Shown one piece after another: positions 38,001-42,890 of a stretch of DNA of 64,000 bases. How positions within the stretch are numbered: the stretch's first letter is position 1; every line of letters starts with the position of its first letter. This DNA comes from Glycine soja (lineage: Eukaryota > Streptophyta > Magnoliopsida > Fabales > Fabaceae): assembly GCF_004193775.1 (NCBI RefSeq), contig NC_041003.1, positions 27,591,735 to 27,655,734 of the forward strand, written 5' to 3'. The notes beneath the pieces are model-generated. The model saw nothing but the letters and a program-made list of their open reading frames with translations, was not told the origin of the DNA and ran no database searches. The translations under genes and the position numbers were made by a program.

Positions 38001-39548
38001 TCTCTTAAAAATCAAAAGAGGAAACTAAATCCTAGTCTAGATGATTGATTTAAAAAAAAGTTAACTACAAACAATTTCATGATAAAATAATGACATACCA
38101 TGCCTTCCTGAACAACATCCAAGTTGTAGTTCTTGTGTAACAAAGAAAGACGCAAAGAAAGCCAAATTTTCCTGCTTCCTTTCTCTTTCTTGTCATCATC
38201 CAATCTCAGTACAACACAAGAAACCAGCTGCCCAACACAAAATACACCAGAAAGGAAAATTTCCCCAACCTGAAGCAAGAAGGAGAGAAACAGATAGATG
38301 AGCTAAAACTGATGGGCAAACAACAAAATTCAAAATTAATTAGAAAATTTATGTTAAGCATAGTGAAGATATGTGTAAACTGCAACAATCGCAGGAGAAG
38401 AACAATCAGAATTATACAAATAAAAGCTTATTGCACACCTCAATTTTGTCATCAAAAATAGGATCCACTGCATCTGAAGCATGAACTAAACCACGTAAAC
38501 CCCCTGGTAAACTAACTACAAGGTCTTTCTCATTTACTTCAGCAACAACTCCCCAAAGCTTCATTCCAGGAGTTATATTCTGGAATGCATACAAGAGTGA
38601 AAGGTTTAAGCACAGCACACGGGCAACAGGAATCTAAACTCCAAAGGTGTATGATATCAATAAGCTAAATAAAAAAAATGCAACAATTAAAGCTAAAAGC
38701 ATATCATAAAGAATTAAAAATAATATCATAAAAAATAAAAAACTTTTAACTGTTAATTGAACTCATCGTGACTTCATGACATGAATATACAAACTCAACC
38801 CTAAATCATGAAACCAAAAACTACCTAGTTCTATAAGCTATGCACATTAACCCCATATACAATTGCAGTTCACTAGAGCTATGTTCTTTACATGAAATTA
38901 CTTAGTGTGAATTTCTAATCTGGAAAGCAGAATAAACCACTCAAAGCATGCAACACAAAAACATGTAAAAATAGCCATTGATGTACTTAGTAACATTTGC
39001 ATTGCTATAAAAATTAACTTATTTAATAACCAATTTGCATCCTCCATCCTACAAACTGCTGCACCCTACCTTGAGAGTAATTCTATTCACACGCCGCGGC
39101 AATTTTCCGGTGATGCCGTCGCCAGAAAGCGAGCCCCAGTCATCTGCGCCTTCATTACTCTTACTCGACGCACTTCTCCCCTTCTTCTTCTTCCTCGTCT
39201 TCCTCGAGGGATCCTCGGCGCTAAACTCGTCGTAATCACTCCTTCCCTTCGCGGAAAATTCTCCGCCTAGAAGAAACACATTCAACCAAATTCAAATTCA
39301 AAAACGAGGATTCGCAAAGAAAAAAACAGAAAAAATAAGCAGCGTGATTGTTTGCAACCTCGAGGAAAATCGGGAACCTCGTCTTCTAGCTGCAGAGAGA
39401 GTGCTTCGGACTTAGCGGCGACGACGGCGTCATTTTGTTCCCTCTTCTTTGGTTTGAATATTTTCTTAGAGGCTTTATCGATTTTCGGCTTGTCTACAGA
39501 GTCGTTCTTCTTCTTCTTCTTCTGCGGTTTTTTAGAATGCGGTGCCAT
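74..39548 (-). CDS. RRP5: rRNA biogenesis protein RRP5 (PDCD11 homologue), 38 exons, 3' end outside window
   Basis: RRP5 is a nucleolar factor needed for pre-rRNA cleavage and for assembly of both ribosomal subunits. Exons on the minus strand: 39548-39359, 39266-39070, 38579-38439, 38269-38099, 34552-34453, 34349-34231, 27215-27093, 26976-26905, 26105-26013, 25793-25680, 25551-25429, 24265-24080, 23942-23868, 21347-21211, 19433-19299, 19088-18943, 18856-18791, 18180-18074, 17934-17854, 17753-17679, 17578-17477, 16706-16538, 16434-16289, 15908-15825, 15722-15622, 14753-14609, 14500-14426, 14150-14000, 13487-12881, 10886-10826, 4164-4019, 3935-3752, 3426-3328, 2490-2120, 2009-1833, 737-641, 545-390, 304-74. 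All phases agree and sum to 5,553 nt (1,851 codons) without a stop. Known RRP5 proteins are about 1,900 residues, so only a short C-terminal part is missing. All introns are GT-AG except introns 14 and 24, which are GC-AG. The start is the ATG opening a lysine-rich N-terminus. I infer a functional gene; splicing has not been tested. Confidence 0.93.
1041..1530 (+). mobile_element. LINE 3'-end fragment (LINE C), antisense in RRP5 intron 35
   Basis: The stretch near 1440-1530 ends with the wording shared by the other two LINEs in this window: a run like GTAGTACCTCTGGTACT, an AT-rich tract and TTTGCCTTCCAAAAAAAAAA. The same TACC.CTGGTACT plus CCTTCCAAAAA pattern ends the LINE at 37965. AAAGAACATA occurs at 1031-1040 and again at 1531-1540 after the A tail, a candidate 10-bp TSD. 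The 5' limit depends on that TSD. No coding domain remains. Confidence 0.55.
2120..4164 (-). CDS. RRP5: RRP5 exons 31-34: last S1 repeats and acidic linker
   Basis: Residues 1365-1631. Exons 31-32 finish S1 repeat 14 ([19 protein letters not shown]) and start repeat 15 ([18 protein letters not shown], then [18 protein letters not shown] across the exon 32/33 junction). Exon 34 (371 nt) ends the repeat ([12 protein letters not shown]). It then encodes an acidic linker rich in Asp and Glu and a basic patch ([13 protein letters not shown]), which separate the S1 region from the C-terminal HAT repeats. Intron 33 holds a probable solo LTR and a 34-bp tandem duplication. Confidence 0.91.
2947..3172 (-). 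mobile_element. Probable solo LTR in RRP5 intron 33
   Basis: Read on the minus strand, the segment starts TGTTGAGGTATGATATG, has a TATA-like ATATATTCATACACTC tract and ends near AATTCTGTCCTTCA, the layout of a small plant LTR. No convincing TSD and no second LTR are visible, so this is a structural guess. Confidence 0.4.
3178..3245. repeat. Tandem duplication, 2 x 34 bp
   Basis: The unit AAATAGTCACAGTTAATAGC... (34 bp) occurs at 3178-3211 and 3212-3245, differing only at the last base. It lies in RRP5 intron 33, just after the probable solo LTR. Confidence 0.9.
4540..4722 (+). repeat. 5' LTR of copia 1 (183 bp)
   Basis: The LTR runs TGTAAGTG...TTTCTACA with a TATA-like GTATAAATACTG near 4628-4640. 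The matching part of the 3' LTR differs at a number of positions and has small indels, so the insertion is not recent. Confidence 0.93.
4723..4736 (+). other. Primer-binding site of copia 1
   Basis: TGGTATCTAGAGTT directly follows the LTR terminus. It resembles TGGTATCAGAGC, the complement of the 3' end of plant initiator methionine tRNA, with small changes. Confidence 0.75.
4753..6080 (+). pseudogene. Copia 1 gag, broken
   Basis: The frame starts with an ATG at 4753 ([18 protein letters not shown]). After a stop it continues as a UBN2/gag-like region ([20 protein letters not shown] at about 4980). The middle (5230-5480) is scattered over three frames. The C-terminal part is a Gly-rich stretch ([14 protein letters not shown]) and an Asn/Gln-rich tail. 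A zinc-knuckle trace ([10 protein letters not shown]) lies near 5800. Several stops and shifts make this non-functional. Confidence 0.75.
6084..7640 (+). pseudogene. Copia 1 protease and integrase, broken
   Basis: The protease motif [15 protein letters not shown] (about 6120) keeps the catalytic Asp in D-S-G. A 115-bp insertion (6548-6662) splits the frame before the GAG-pre-integrase part ([17 protein letters not shown], about 6717). The zinc-binding CSACCMGK and the integrase core ([16 protein letters not shown], and [17 protein letters not shown] at about 7160) remain readable. A stop occurs at the second catalytic Asp region (AIQTD followed by TAG near 7092). Coding is degraded beyond 7350. 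Confidence 0.8.
6548..6662 (-). mobile_element. 115-bp LTR-like insertion in copia 1, same family as the TRIM at 11310-12744
   Basis: The copia frame is interrupted by a segment whose text (TGGGTTTGGGCCTAACTCAA, later CTCTAGTCAATGTGGGACTT) closely matches the LTRs at 11310-11513 and 12539-12744. TACAATG occurs on both sides (6541-6547 and 6663-6669). I read it as a short solo LTR of that TRIM family. The exact ends are uncertain because TACAATG could be partly LTR sequence. Confidence 0.6.
7794..7901 (+). repeat. In-frame tandem duplication, 2 x 54 bp, in copia 1 pol
   Basis: Units at 7794-7847 and 7848-7901 encode [18 protein letters not shown] and [18 protein letters not shown] in the spacer between integrase and reverse transcriptase. 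The length is 18 codons and one Ser/Pro change separates the copies. Confidence 0.85.
7953..9560 (+). pseudogene. Copia 1 reverse transcriptase and RNase H, broken
   Basis: Conserved copia RT blocks are readable: [14 protein letters not shown] (about 8146), [36 protein letters not shown], then ITYILV followed by a stop where the tyrosine of Y-V-D-D should be (TAA GTG GAT GAT at about 8600). RNase H traces are [20 protein letters not shown] (about 9168) and [20 protein letters not shown] (about 9310). Stops at 8206, 8600 and 9265 and a frameshift near 9420 disable it. Confidence 0.8.
9581..10127 (+). repeat. 3' LTR of copia 1, interrupted by a TRIM
   Basis: LTR halves lie at 9581-9616 and 9970-10127, ending CTTTCTACA and followed by the element TSD TGGCA. 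Removing 9617-9969 leaves an LTR of about 194 bp that aligns with the 183-bp 5' LTR. Confidence 0.9.
9617..9964 (-). mobile_element. TRIM (terminal-repeat retrotransposon in miniature) nested in the copia 1 3' LTR
   Basis: Two 132-bp direct repeats (9617-9748 and 9833-9964) flank only 84 bp. On the minus strand the LTR starts TGTTAAGAATAGTCCCACAT and is followed immediately by TGGTATCAGAGCC (9832-9820), an exact initiator-Met-tRNA primer-binding site. A purine-rich CTCGAGGGGGCG precedes the second LTR. The 5-bp TSD AGCTT is at 9612-9616 and 9965-9969. No coding capacity. The LTRs appear identical, so this insertion is much younger than its host LTR. Confidence 0.93.
10440..10675 (-). mobile_element. 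Probable copia-type solo LTR in RRP5 intron 30
   Basis: On the minus strand it runs from about (T)CGTTAGAGTATAG through a TATA-like CCATATATAGAG to CTCTGTAATTCTAACA. TGATT at 10435-10439 and 10676-10680 is a candidate TSD. An (AG)n run lies near its plus-strand start. The ends may be off by a few bases. Confidence 0.55.
10826..10886 (-). CDS. RRP5: RRP5 exon 30 (61 nt), isolated between two transposon-filled introns
   Basis: The exon encodes [20 protein letters not shown], the start of S1 repeat 14. Its sites are cag|GAATGC and AAAG|gtatat. It is flanked by intron 29 (1,994 bp, a TRIM with a hAT inside it) and intron 30 (6,661 bp, copia 1 plus a solo LTR). It joins exon 31 ([12 protein letters not shown]) in phase 0. 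It is easy to miss in automated gene models because the nearest other exons are 2.0 and 6.7 kb away. Confidence 0.88.
11310..12744 (-). mobile_element. Second TRIM, split by a hAT element, in RRP5 intron 29
   Basis: Direct repeats at about 11310-11513 and 12539-12744 match over most of their length (shared ACTCAAACCC, CCAAGCTTTATA, GCAATTAAGG blocks). On the minus strand the LTR begins TGTTGGAAATCTGCC. A purine tract GAGGGGGAG precedes the 3' LTR (plus 11514-11522) and a TGGTAC primer-site-like sequence follows the 5' LTR. Without the nested hAT (930 bp plus its 8-bp TSD) the element is about 0.5 kb and has no coding capacity. I could not find its TSD. Confidence 0.7.
11599..12528 (+). mobile_element. 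Non-autonomous hAT element, copy 1 (930 bp), inside the second TRIM
   Basis: Termini CAGTGTTATCAAATAGCGG and CTGCCATTAACAACATTG are imperfect inverted repeats. The 8-bp TSD TTTTGTAC at 11591-11598 and 12529-12536 is perfect, which is the hAT signature. Subterminal DNA is full of GGCGG/CCGCC. The core is a GC-rich tract (about 11820-12040) followed by T-rich runs. Open frames in the GC-rich core have no recognisable product. It shares its ends and several internal modules with the copies at 30251 and 32543. Confidence 0.92.
12881..21347 (-). CDS. RRP5: RRP5 exons 14-29: S1 repeats 6-13
   Basis: Residues 569-1344. S1 starts include [20 protein letters not shown] (exon 14), [17 protein letters not shown] (exon 16), [18 protein letters not shown] (exons 18-19), [18 protein letters not shown] (exon 22), [15 protein letters not shown] (exons 26-27), [18 protein letters not shown] and [17 protein letters not shown] (both in exon 29). 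Exon 29 is 607 nt and carries nearly two full repeats, unlike the small exons before it. Introns 14 and 24 use GC donors. Intron 14 (21210-19434) holds a Stowaway MITE and a SINE remnant. Confidence 0.91.
19812..20090. mobile_element. Stowaway-type MITE (279 bp) in RRP5 intron 14
   Basis: Inverted termini CTCCCTTTGCACTCAAATAT... and ...TGTATTTGAGTCCACAGGAAG, each with an AAGCAAAAA stretch inside, are flanked by TA (19810-19811 and 20091-20092). This matches the Stowaway consensus CTCCCTCCG...AAATATAAG of Tc1/mariner MITEs. Confidence 0.82.
20907..20979 (-). mobile_element. Truncated Au-like SINE (73 bp) with a (TTG)n tail
   Basis: On the minus strand the sequence reads GATCCATGTAGCCGACCCCA, then CCTAGTGGGATAAGGCG, then repeated GTT. 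This is the 3' end known from Au SINEs. The 15-bp duplication CATAAGACTTCTATA is perfect at 20892-20906 and 20980-20994, which shows a retroposition event of a 5'-truncated copy. Confidence 0.8.
21444..23175 (+). mobile_element. 5'-truncated LINE (LINE B) in RRP5 intron 13
   Basis: From about 21560 the sequence encodes the C-terminal half of a plant L1-type ORF2: [31 protein letters not shown] (about 21805), a stop in place of a codon near 22278, then a zf-RVT domain ([20 protein letters not shown] at about 22600). The frame ends at 22945. A 230-bp 3' UTR ends in AGCAAAAAAAA (to 23175). TTCTTCA at 21437-21443 and just after the tail is a weak candidate TSD. The RT catalytic blocks are missing. 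The element is antisense to RRP5. Confidence 0.85.
23868..27215 (-). CDS. RRP5: RRP5 exons 7-13: S1 repeats 3-5
   Basis: Residues 307-568. S1 starts are visible as [19 protein letters not shown] (exon 7), [20 protein letters not shown] (exon 10) and [19 protein letters not shown] (exon 12). Exon 13 is only 75 nt ([19 protein letters not shown]) and closes the fifth repeat. Introns 7-12 are ordinary AT-rich plant introns of about 120-1,160 bp in which I see no recognisable element. Intron 13 carries a LINE. Confidence 0.9.
27243..27584 (+). repeat. 5' LTR of copia 2 (342 bp)
   Basis: The LTR contains a TATA-like CTATATATACCTC near 27475 and the promoter-proximal tail CTCCTTTCTCTCTCTC. It is about 73 bp shorter than its partner at 33728. 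Confidence 0.93.
27585..27598 (+). other. Primer-binding site of copia 2
   Basis: TGGTATCTAGAGCC directly follows the LTR and is an initiator-Met-tRNA type site with a single extra base relative to TGGTATCAGAGCC. Confidence 0.8.
27647..28462 (+). pseudogene. Copia 2 gag, nearly intact, frameshifted before the zinc knuckle
   Basis: The 271-codon frame starts [20 protein letters not shown]. It contains the UBN2 gag domain ([20 protein letters not shown], later [20 protein letters not shown]) and a Gly/Arg-rich C-terminus ([19 protein letters not shown]). It stops at 28460 just before the expected CCHC knuckle, which continues in another frame ([15 protein letters not shown] at about 28468). 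One frameshift therefore separates gag from the zinc finger. Confidence 0.82.
28520..30250 (+). pseudogene. Copia 2 protease and integrase
   Basis: The protease block reads [13 protein letters not shown] (about 28718), where family members have D-S-G, so the catalytic Asp is Asn and the Gly is Arg. After a stop at 28869 a 331-codon frame (28860-29855) holds the pre-integrase zinc region ([28 protein letters not shown]). It also holds the whole integrase core: [24 protein letters not shown] and [12 protein letters not shown], so the D-D-E residues are all present. A frameshift near 29850 leads into the C-terminal part ([20 protein letters not shown]). The hAT copy 2 interrupts it at 30250. Confidence 0.85.
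30251..31170 (-). mobile_element. Non-autonomous hAT element, copy 2 (920 bp), in copia 2
   Basis: Termini CAATGTTGTTAATGGCGG and CCGCCATTTAACAACACTG form inverted repeats. The flanking 8-mers TTCTCTCA (30243-30250) and TTCGCTCA (31171-31178) differ by one base and fit an 8-bp hAT TSD. Compared with copies 1 and 3 the order of modules is reversed: the A-rich tract comes before the GC-rich core (30660-30850) on the plus strand. The core contains an imperfect duplication around GTGCGTCGCTGCCGGAG. No transposase is encoded. Confidence 0.9.
31300..32534 (+). pseudogene. Copia 2 reverse transcriptase and start of RNase H, broken
   Basis: RT blocks: [19 protein letters not shown] (about 31511), [33 protein letters not shown] and [14 protein letters not shown] with the Y-V-D-D motif intact (about 31960). 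A stop replaces Trp near 31483 and frameshifts occur near 31650, 31840 and 32055. RNase H begins [18 protein letters not shown] (about 32468) and is cut at 32542 by hAT copy 3. Confidence 0.82.
32543..33309 (+). mobile_element. Non-autonomous hAT element, copy 3 (767 bp), in the RNase H of copia 2
   Basis: Termini CAGTGTTGTCAAATGGCGG and CCGCCATTAACAACATTG lie between a perfect 8-bp TSD GTCCAAAT at 32535-32542 and 33310-33317. The copia frame reads into the left TSD (FLGPN) and out of the right one ([10 protein letters not shown]). The module order matches copy 1: GGCGG-rich end, GC-rich core (32750-32990), T-rich tract, CCGCC-rich end. Confidence 0.94.
33318..33716 (+). pseudogene. Copia 2 RNase H, C-terminal part
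   Basis: It resumes after hAT copy 3 with [18 protein letters not shown], a stop near 33376, then an open stretch [40 protein letters not shown] and [18 protein letters not shown], the usual end of copia pol. The stop at 33714 is followed by the purine tract and the 3' LTR. Confidence 0.85.
33728..34142 (+). repeat. 3' LTR of copia 2 (415 bp) with internal duplication
   Basis: The LTR is about 73 bp longer than the 5' LTR because the GTTAGTGTTAGAATCAGTTA-type block (about 33894-34010) occurs twice, separated by TGTTTTCTGTTAGGATAACA and related sequence. It ends TTCAACA before the TSD ATAAG. Confidence 0.9.
34231..34552 (-). CDS. RRP5: RRP5 exons 5-6: second S1 repeat
   Basis: Residues 234-306. 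Exon 4 ends VQEGM and exon 5 continues [19 protein letters not shown], which is the first half of an S1 barrel. Exon 6 ([20 protein letters not shown]) supplies the second half. The intron between them is short. The intron after exon 6 (34230-27216, 7.0 kb) contains a whole copia element that itself holds two hAT insertions. Confidence 0.9.
35285..37965 (+). mobile_element. 5'-truncated LINE (LINE A) with open RT frame, in RRP5 intron 4
   Basis: A long open ORF2 remnant (35300-37813) is followed by a 140-bp 3' UTR and an A13 tail ending at 37965. The wording GGTACCACTGGTACT and GCCTTCCAAAAA matches LINE C. The left end lies near 35285, just before coding similarity starts. I found no convincing TSD. 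The endonuclease half of ORF2 is absent, so the copy was dead on arrival. It is antisense to RRP5. Confidence 0.9.
35300..37813 (+). CDS. LINE A ORF2 fragment: reverse transcriptase and zf-RVT, 837 codons open
   Basis: Non-LTR retrotransposon polymerase that would copy the element RNA at the nicked target. Visible in order: [16 protein letters not shown] (about 68-83), RT block [18 protein letters not shown] (123-140), [14 protein letters not shown] (193-206), [14 protein letters not shown] (252-265), the catalytic YADD at 301-304 and [11 protein letters not shown] further on. A C-terminal zf-RVT region follows ([18 protein letters not shown]). The first in-frame codon is not a native start: the natural protein has an endonuclease domain ahead of this and the frame has a stop near 35275. 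It has no internal stop in 2.5 kb, so the insertion is probably fairly recent. Confidence 0.9.
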   Translation: MWVQQPNSVKTAAVNYFQTRFTEQDYSRPYLDGVPFKSISQGQREQMTVPFSDQEIKEAVWSCGGDKCPGPDGLNFNFIKKFWDIISPEFRRFVDEFYAHGSFPRGSNASFVALIPKMNHPQSFNDYRPISLIGCMYKVIATLLSNRLRSVMDGLIDERQSAFIKGRHILHGILILNEVVEEARRNKKPVMIFKVDFEKAYDSVSWSFLDCMLFRLGFCPKWRSWISACLHSASISILINGSPSKEFIPTRGLRQGDPLAPLLFNIVGEGITGMMRQAVHKNLYRSFLVGKKKEPTNILQYADDTVFVGEAVWENIHVIKALLRGYELASGLKINFAKSQFGIIGGGVNWALEAANILHCRQLEYPFLYLGIPIGANPSSQLVWEPLISKFKSKLAKWAQRDISMVGKITLINSVLNALPIYLLSFFKIPQRVVKKLISLQRNFLWGGDNDHKKISWVKWDDICLPKTEGGLGIKDISKFNIALMGRWIWAFASNQQQLWVRILTSKYGGWSEFQNGSDKRGFSHWWRDIRNLYHQSDCSIFKDNLAWKVGSGENIKFWTDNWLGEQHTLQQKYNQLFLISRQQKDHISQMGHFTHDSWRWDMRWRRNLFDHESHLAVQFMEEISSVPIQRQVKDNMLWLAESNGQYTTRSAYSLCMNTTSVNSDGKIFKAIWQLKIPPRAVIFCWRLLKNRLPTKVNLLRRNAITQEDTCSLCGCVQEDVGHLFFNCKMTNDLWWESMSWVRVVGPLSINPVHHFYQFCDGFGANVNHSTRCGWWIALTSSIWQHRNHLIFQGKPFDPYKVMDHAIILAWSWLKAKDKNFSSSLHYWSSNISNFVA
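38099..39548 (-). CDS. RRP5: RRP5 exons 1-4: basic N-terminus and first S1 repeat
   Basis: Residues 1-233. The protein opens [16 protein letters not shown], a lysine-rich tract fitting a nucleolar localisation signal. Exon 2 adds a second basic run ([10 protein letters not shown]) in an acidic and serine-rich setting. Exon 3 begins the first S1 fold ([14 protein letters not shown], then [13 protein letters not shown]). Exon 4 ends it with the strand pattern [14 protein letters not shown] and [11 protein letters not shown]. The intron after exon 4 (38098-34553) carries a LINE. Confidence 0.92.
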
Positions 39549-39660
39549 GTCGAAACGTTTCTTAGCTCCGCAAGGTTGCGTTGTGTTGTGCTGTGTCCCT
39601 GGAAGCGAGAGGAAGAAGAATCAGGGTTTAGAAGGGTTTTAGGGTGCCGCACTGCTAAGT
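39549..39660 (-). promoter_or_regulatory. RRP5 5' leader/proximal promoter with two telo-box-like motifs
   Basis: On the minus strand the 110 bp before the ATG contain two AAACCCT-type motifs 10 bp apart (complement of 39623-39630 and 39633-39640) and a TGGGCG near 39660, close to the plant site II consensus TGGGCC/T. Telo-boxes with site II elements are known to mark plant ribosome-biogenesis and translation genes, so they fit RRP5. I see no clear TATA box. The transcription start is not determined. A transposon arm begins at about 39664. Confidence 0.55.
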
Positions 39661-39663
39661 ACG

Positions 39664-40018
39664 CCCAGCTACACCCAGTCATTTTGTAATTTTTCCATTT
39701 TGTTCTTTCATAAAAGTATAGGACCAACTAATATGTAAGTTTCATACACACTGGCTCATCCATATGAGACCCGGATTAGCTTAATCATATCAAACCCACG
39801 GATTAGTTGATCGTATGAGGTTCAATTAAATTTTTTTTTTCAAAAATATGTGTTACAAATTAATTTTAAATTAATTCGTAACACATATTTTTGAAAAAAA
39901 AATTCGAATTGGGCCTCATACGGATCAACTAATTGGTGAGACTTACAGATTAGTTGATCTATATCCTTTTATGGAAGGAAAGGACAAAATGAGAAAATTG
40001 TGAAATTGCTGGGTGTAG
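39664..40018. repeat. Foldback inverted repeat of about 355 bp, near-palindrome at its centre
   Basis: The left arm from CTACACCCAGTCATTTTG and the right arm ending ATTGCTGGGTGTAG are inverse copies with substitutions and small indels. At the centre (39829-39905) AAAAATATGTGTTAC and GTAACACATATTTTT are perfect inverse words around TTAATTTTAAATTAATT. The DNA can form a long hairpin about 115 bp from the RRP5 start codon. Confidence 0.8.
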
Positions 40019-40739
40019 GAATTGTTAAGGGTACCAGCAATTTCGTTGAATGCACGTAACAGTTCCCTTTAGGGTGGGAAGTGGTAACAAGAAGATGCAT
40101 AATGGGCCTAAACACAAGCCCCAAAAAAGAAAAACAAGACACAAAATTGTTGAAACACCTCCTCTCTTTGCCAAGTATACCCTTATGCTTTAGGTTTTTT
40201 TTACAAAAATGCCCTTACATGGAAACAAAATATATATTCTCAATGAATGGCAATATAAATCCAACTTCAAAATAAACAAAAAATGAAACAATCTAACATA
40301 AGTGTTAAAACAATACAAAATACATGCATGTAGTGAAACAAACTAGTAGCAACCACAAGAATGGCTTTTGTATAATTTTTATCATGTTGAATTAAATTGG
40401 CGATGGTCTTGTCACTGGAGTTGGTTGATGGCTCTAGTTGATGCAAGCTTGTCATGATTTGATCTATGGGTCTTGGTTGATGCAAAGAGGTCAATGAATC
40501 TTTGTTCAGTCTTCAGTTATGTCAACATAGTCTCTTTTCAACATCATTTAATTTTTGTACTGATACATTCTACTAATATATGGAGTTGGTCACTGTTTTG
40601 CCTGAGGATGACAATTCCTAGACCATAACAATGTTAGAGCCGGTAAAGGACAATGGTCTTTTAAATAAGCATGTTATACATGCACAAACAATTTTACGTT
40701 ATTATAACACAAATGATTGCATAAATTAAAAAATAGGAT

Positions 40740-42890
40740 TATCTTGAATCTACCTGAACAAAATGATTGTCATAGATGTGACCAATGCATATTTTGCGAA
40801 GCACAGAAGAATCTGTTGGTGGTTGACTTCTAAGAGGAAAGAACGTCATGCTTTGTTTCAGAGACAACGATACAAGGATTACATTATACCTTGATGCAAT
40901 GACATATCTCATCTCAGTTATATCCATCCACTTATCCATAGTAACCTGAATCAAACAAATATACATATCACATTTATTTACAGTTAATTCTTAAAAAACA
41001 AAACATAAATTACACACCATGGATAATTCATCAACAAGTAGGGACCTTCTTAATTCCTCGAATCTCTCTGTGCCACCAAAGAGGTTGATATACTCATTTG
41101 ACCATTTGCCAAGTTCTTTAAGCAAATGGTTGCGCACCAAGGACCAAGAATCTTCACCCATACCTAATAAAGTAGCAATCGCATGATATCCAAAGTTACA
41201 GTTAGCTTTGACATCCACAATGTTCTCAATGAAATTGTGTATGAACGGATGAAATTGATCCAACATCGGCATGGTCCTTCTTGGAATGGCTTGGTCAGAA
41301 GATGATGCACTACGCTTCACTGAAGAATTACTATTTTGCACATAATGTAAAGCATCAACATACTCCTAGTAAGACGGATCATGCTTTGTGATCTTTGGTT
41401 TCTGTTCATCGATTTCTTATGTGCACCTTTAGTGTTGACCTTTTCTGGAGGAGAACACATAGAGTTTTGATCAGGGTATGCAATTTCTCGAAGTTTACTC
41501 TTTAGAATTACTTTGCCACAAACATCAAGTTCCTCAAATCGCTTAGATATGGTTTTCATCTCTTCCGTTATGGTCACTTGAGGCTCAGATAACCCTTGGT
41601 CTGAAAAACTTAGTCTCCTCCAAAGCATATGGATTGAATCTAGTGGGATGTTACCAATAACATATTTAGATAGCTCACATGCATAAAGAAGATCATGCGT
41701 AGTTCTCATCACACACCCACAACGAAAATGATTCTTGTTAGCATAATGTACACGCCCATACTCAGCAGCAATTTGATTTAAAGCATACATTGAAACCATG
41801 CCAAGAAGCCTTTTGTATAAGGTAACTTTAAAAACATATGCAACCACAAGTGTACTTGTTTCAAAGGATGTTTTAATTTCAATATGTTGCAGCATGATCA
41901 TGTTGTTCATGGCATCCCAAACACTACATAGGTCTCCAAGGCTATTTTGTAATACTCTTTTTAAAGTCCAATAATCAAATTCAACCCTACATTTCAAATT
42001 TACAAAAAACATTAAACAAATACAATAATTAAAAACCATCAATTCATCAACCCTAACACAAAAAGATTAACATTTTCATACCTGTTTGTTATTGTGTTTC
42101 CTAAGTGCATCACCTTATTCGTTCAAGCTGTAAAAAATTTTTCCTTGTGGGAAATTATACATGTTTCGTTAACATAGTCAACAAACATTGGTCATGATGA
42201 ACAAGCAATTTCAAACTTCTTAAGGCAATCATCGAATTGATGTTCCGAAGGACAATCAACCAAACTTCCCCAAGCATCCATGACATACTCCCAAACATTT
42301 TTTTGACCAATTAAGGATTTACATTTTGCCTTGACATTCTTGTCGATGTGAAACCTGCACAACAAGTTTGTTCACTCAGGGAATACAGTTTTCATTGCAT
42401 GCATCAATGCTAGGTCTTTGTTAGTCACAATAACTCCAGGGAGGGCATCACATCTTAGAAAAAGACCTCAAAACCATTCTAGAGCCCATACCATATTATT
42501 AACACGTTCACCCTCCAGATATGCAAAACTAGCAGAGAATGTCATCTCCGTTGGTGTCACACCAACAAAGTCAAGTAGTGAGAGTCTATACCTGTTTGTT
42601 TTGTAGGTACTATCTATCAAAAACACCAAATTACATGCATTGCATAACTTCACTATATCAGGGTGACACCAAAAGATATCACATACCATATCTTCATCCT
42701 TTAATCTATGTCAATGAATATATTGATCTCATTCAAGAAGCTTCATTAGATGTTACATTTCAGTATCACTTCCTCTAATTGAAGAACGATATGCACTTTT
42801 TGCATTGTATATTTGTTTGATTGTTGTACAACTATTGACATTCTGCTCCTTCAACGTTAGCAGAATATTTCTTCTTTTACTGCATACCAT
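40740..42890 (-). pseudogene. MULE transposase with C-terminal OTU-like domain, broken
   Basis: On the minus strand: a FAR1/MULE transposase core (CHPDIVKLCNACNLVFLIDS, TYKTNRYRLSLLDFVGVTPT, FAYLEGERVNNMVWALEWF at about 42480-42680, then GVIVTNKDLALMHAMKTVFP). An alpha-helical middle follows (LCSVWDAMNNMIMLQHIEIK) and a SWIM-like C-x-C region (RCGCVMRTTHDLLYACELSK at about 41680). Downstream is an OTU-type segment (NFGYHAIATLLGMGEDSWSL at about 41180), ending near RYNVILVSLS (40870). Stops and shifts occur near 42475, 42385, 42200, 41360 and 40985. The D-G-N-C loop of OTU proteases reads A-N-C-N here, so activity is doubtful even apart from the breaks. Confidence 0.75.

Noticed and set aside
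41317..42042. The longest minus-strand frame at 41.3-42.0 kb as a host FAR1-like gene
   Set aside because: The frame is flanked by further pieces of the same protein in shifted frames with stops. The ensemble matches a MULE transposase, not a conserved single-copy host gene.
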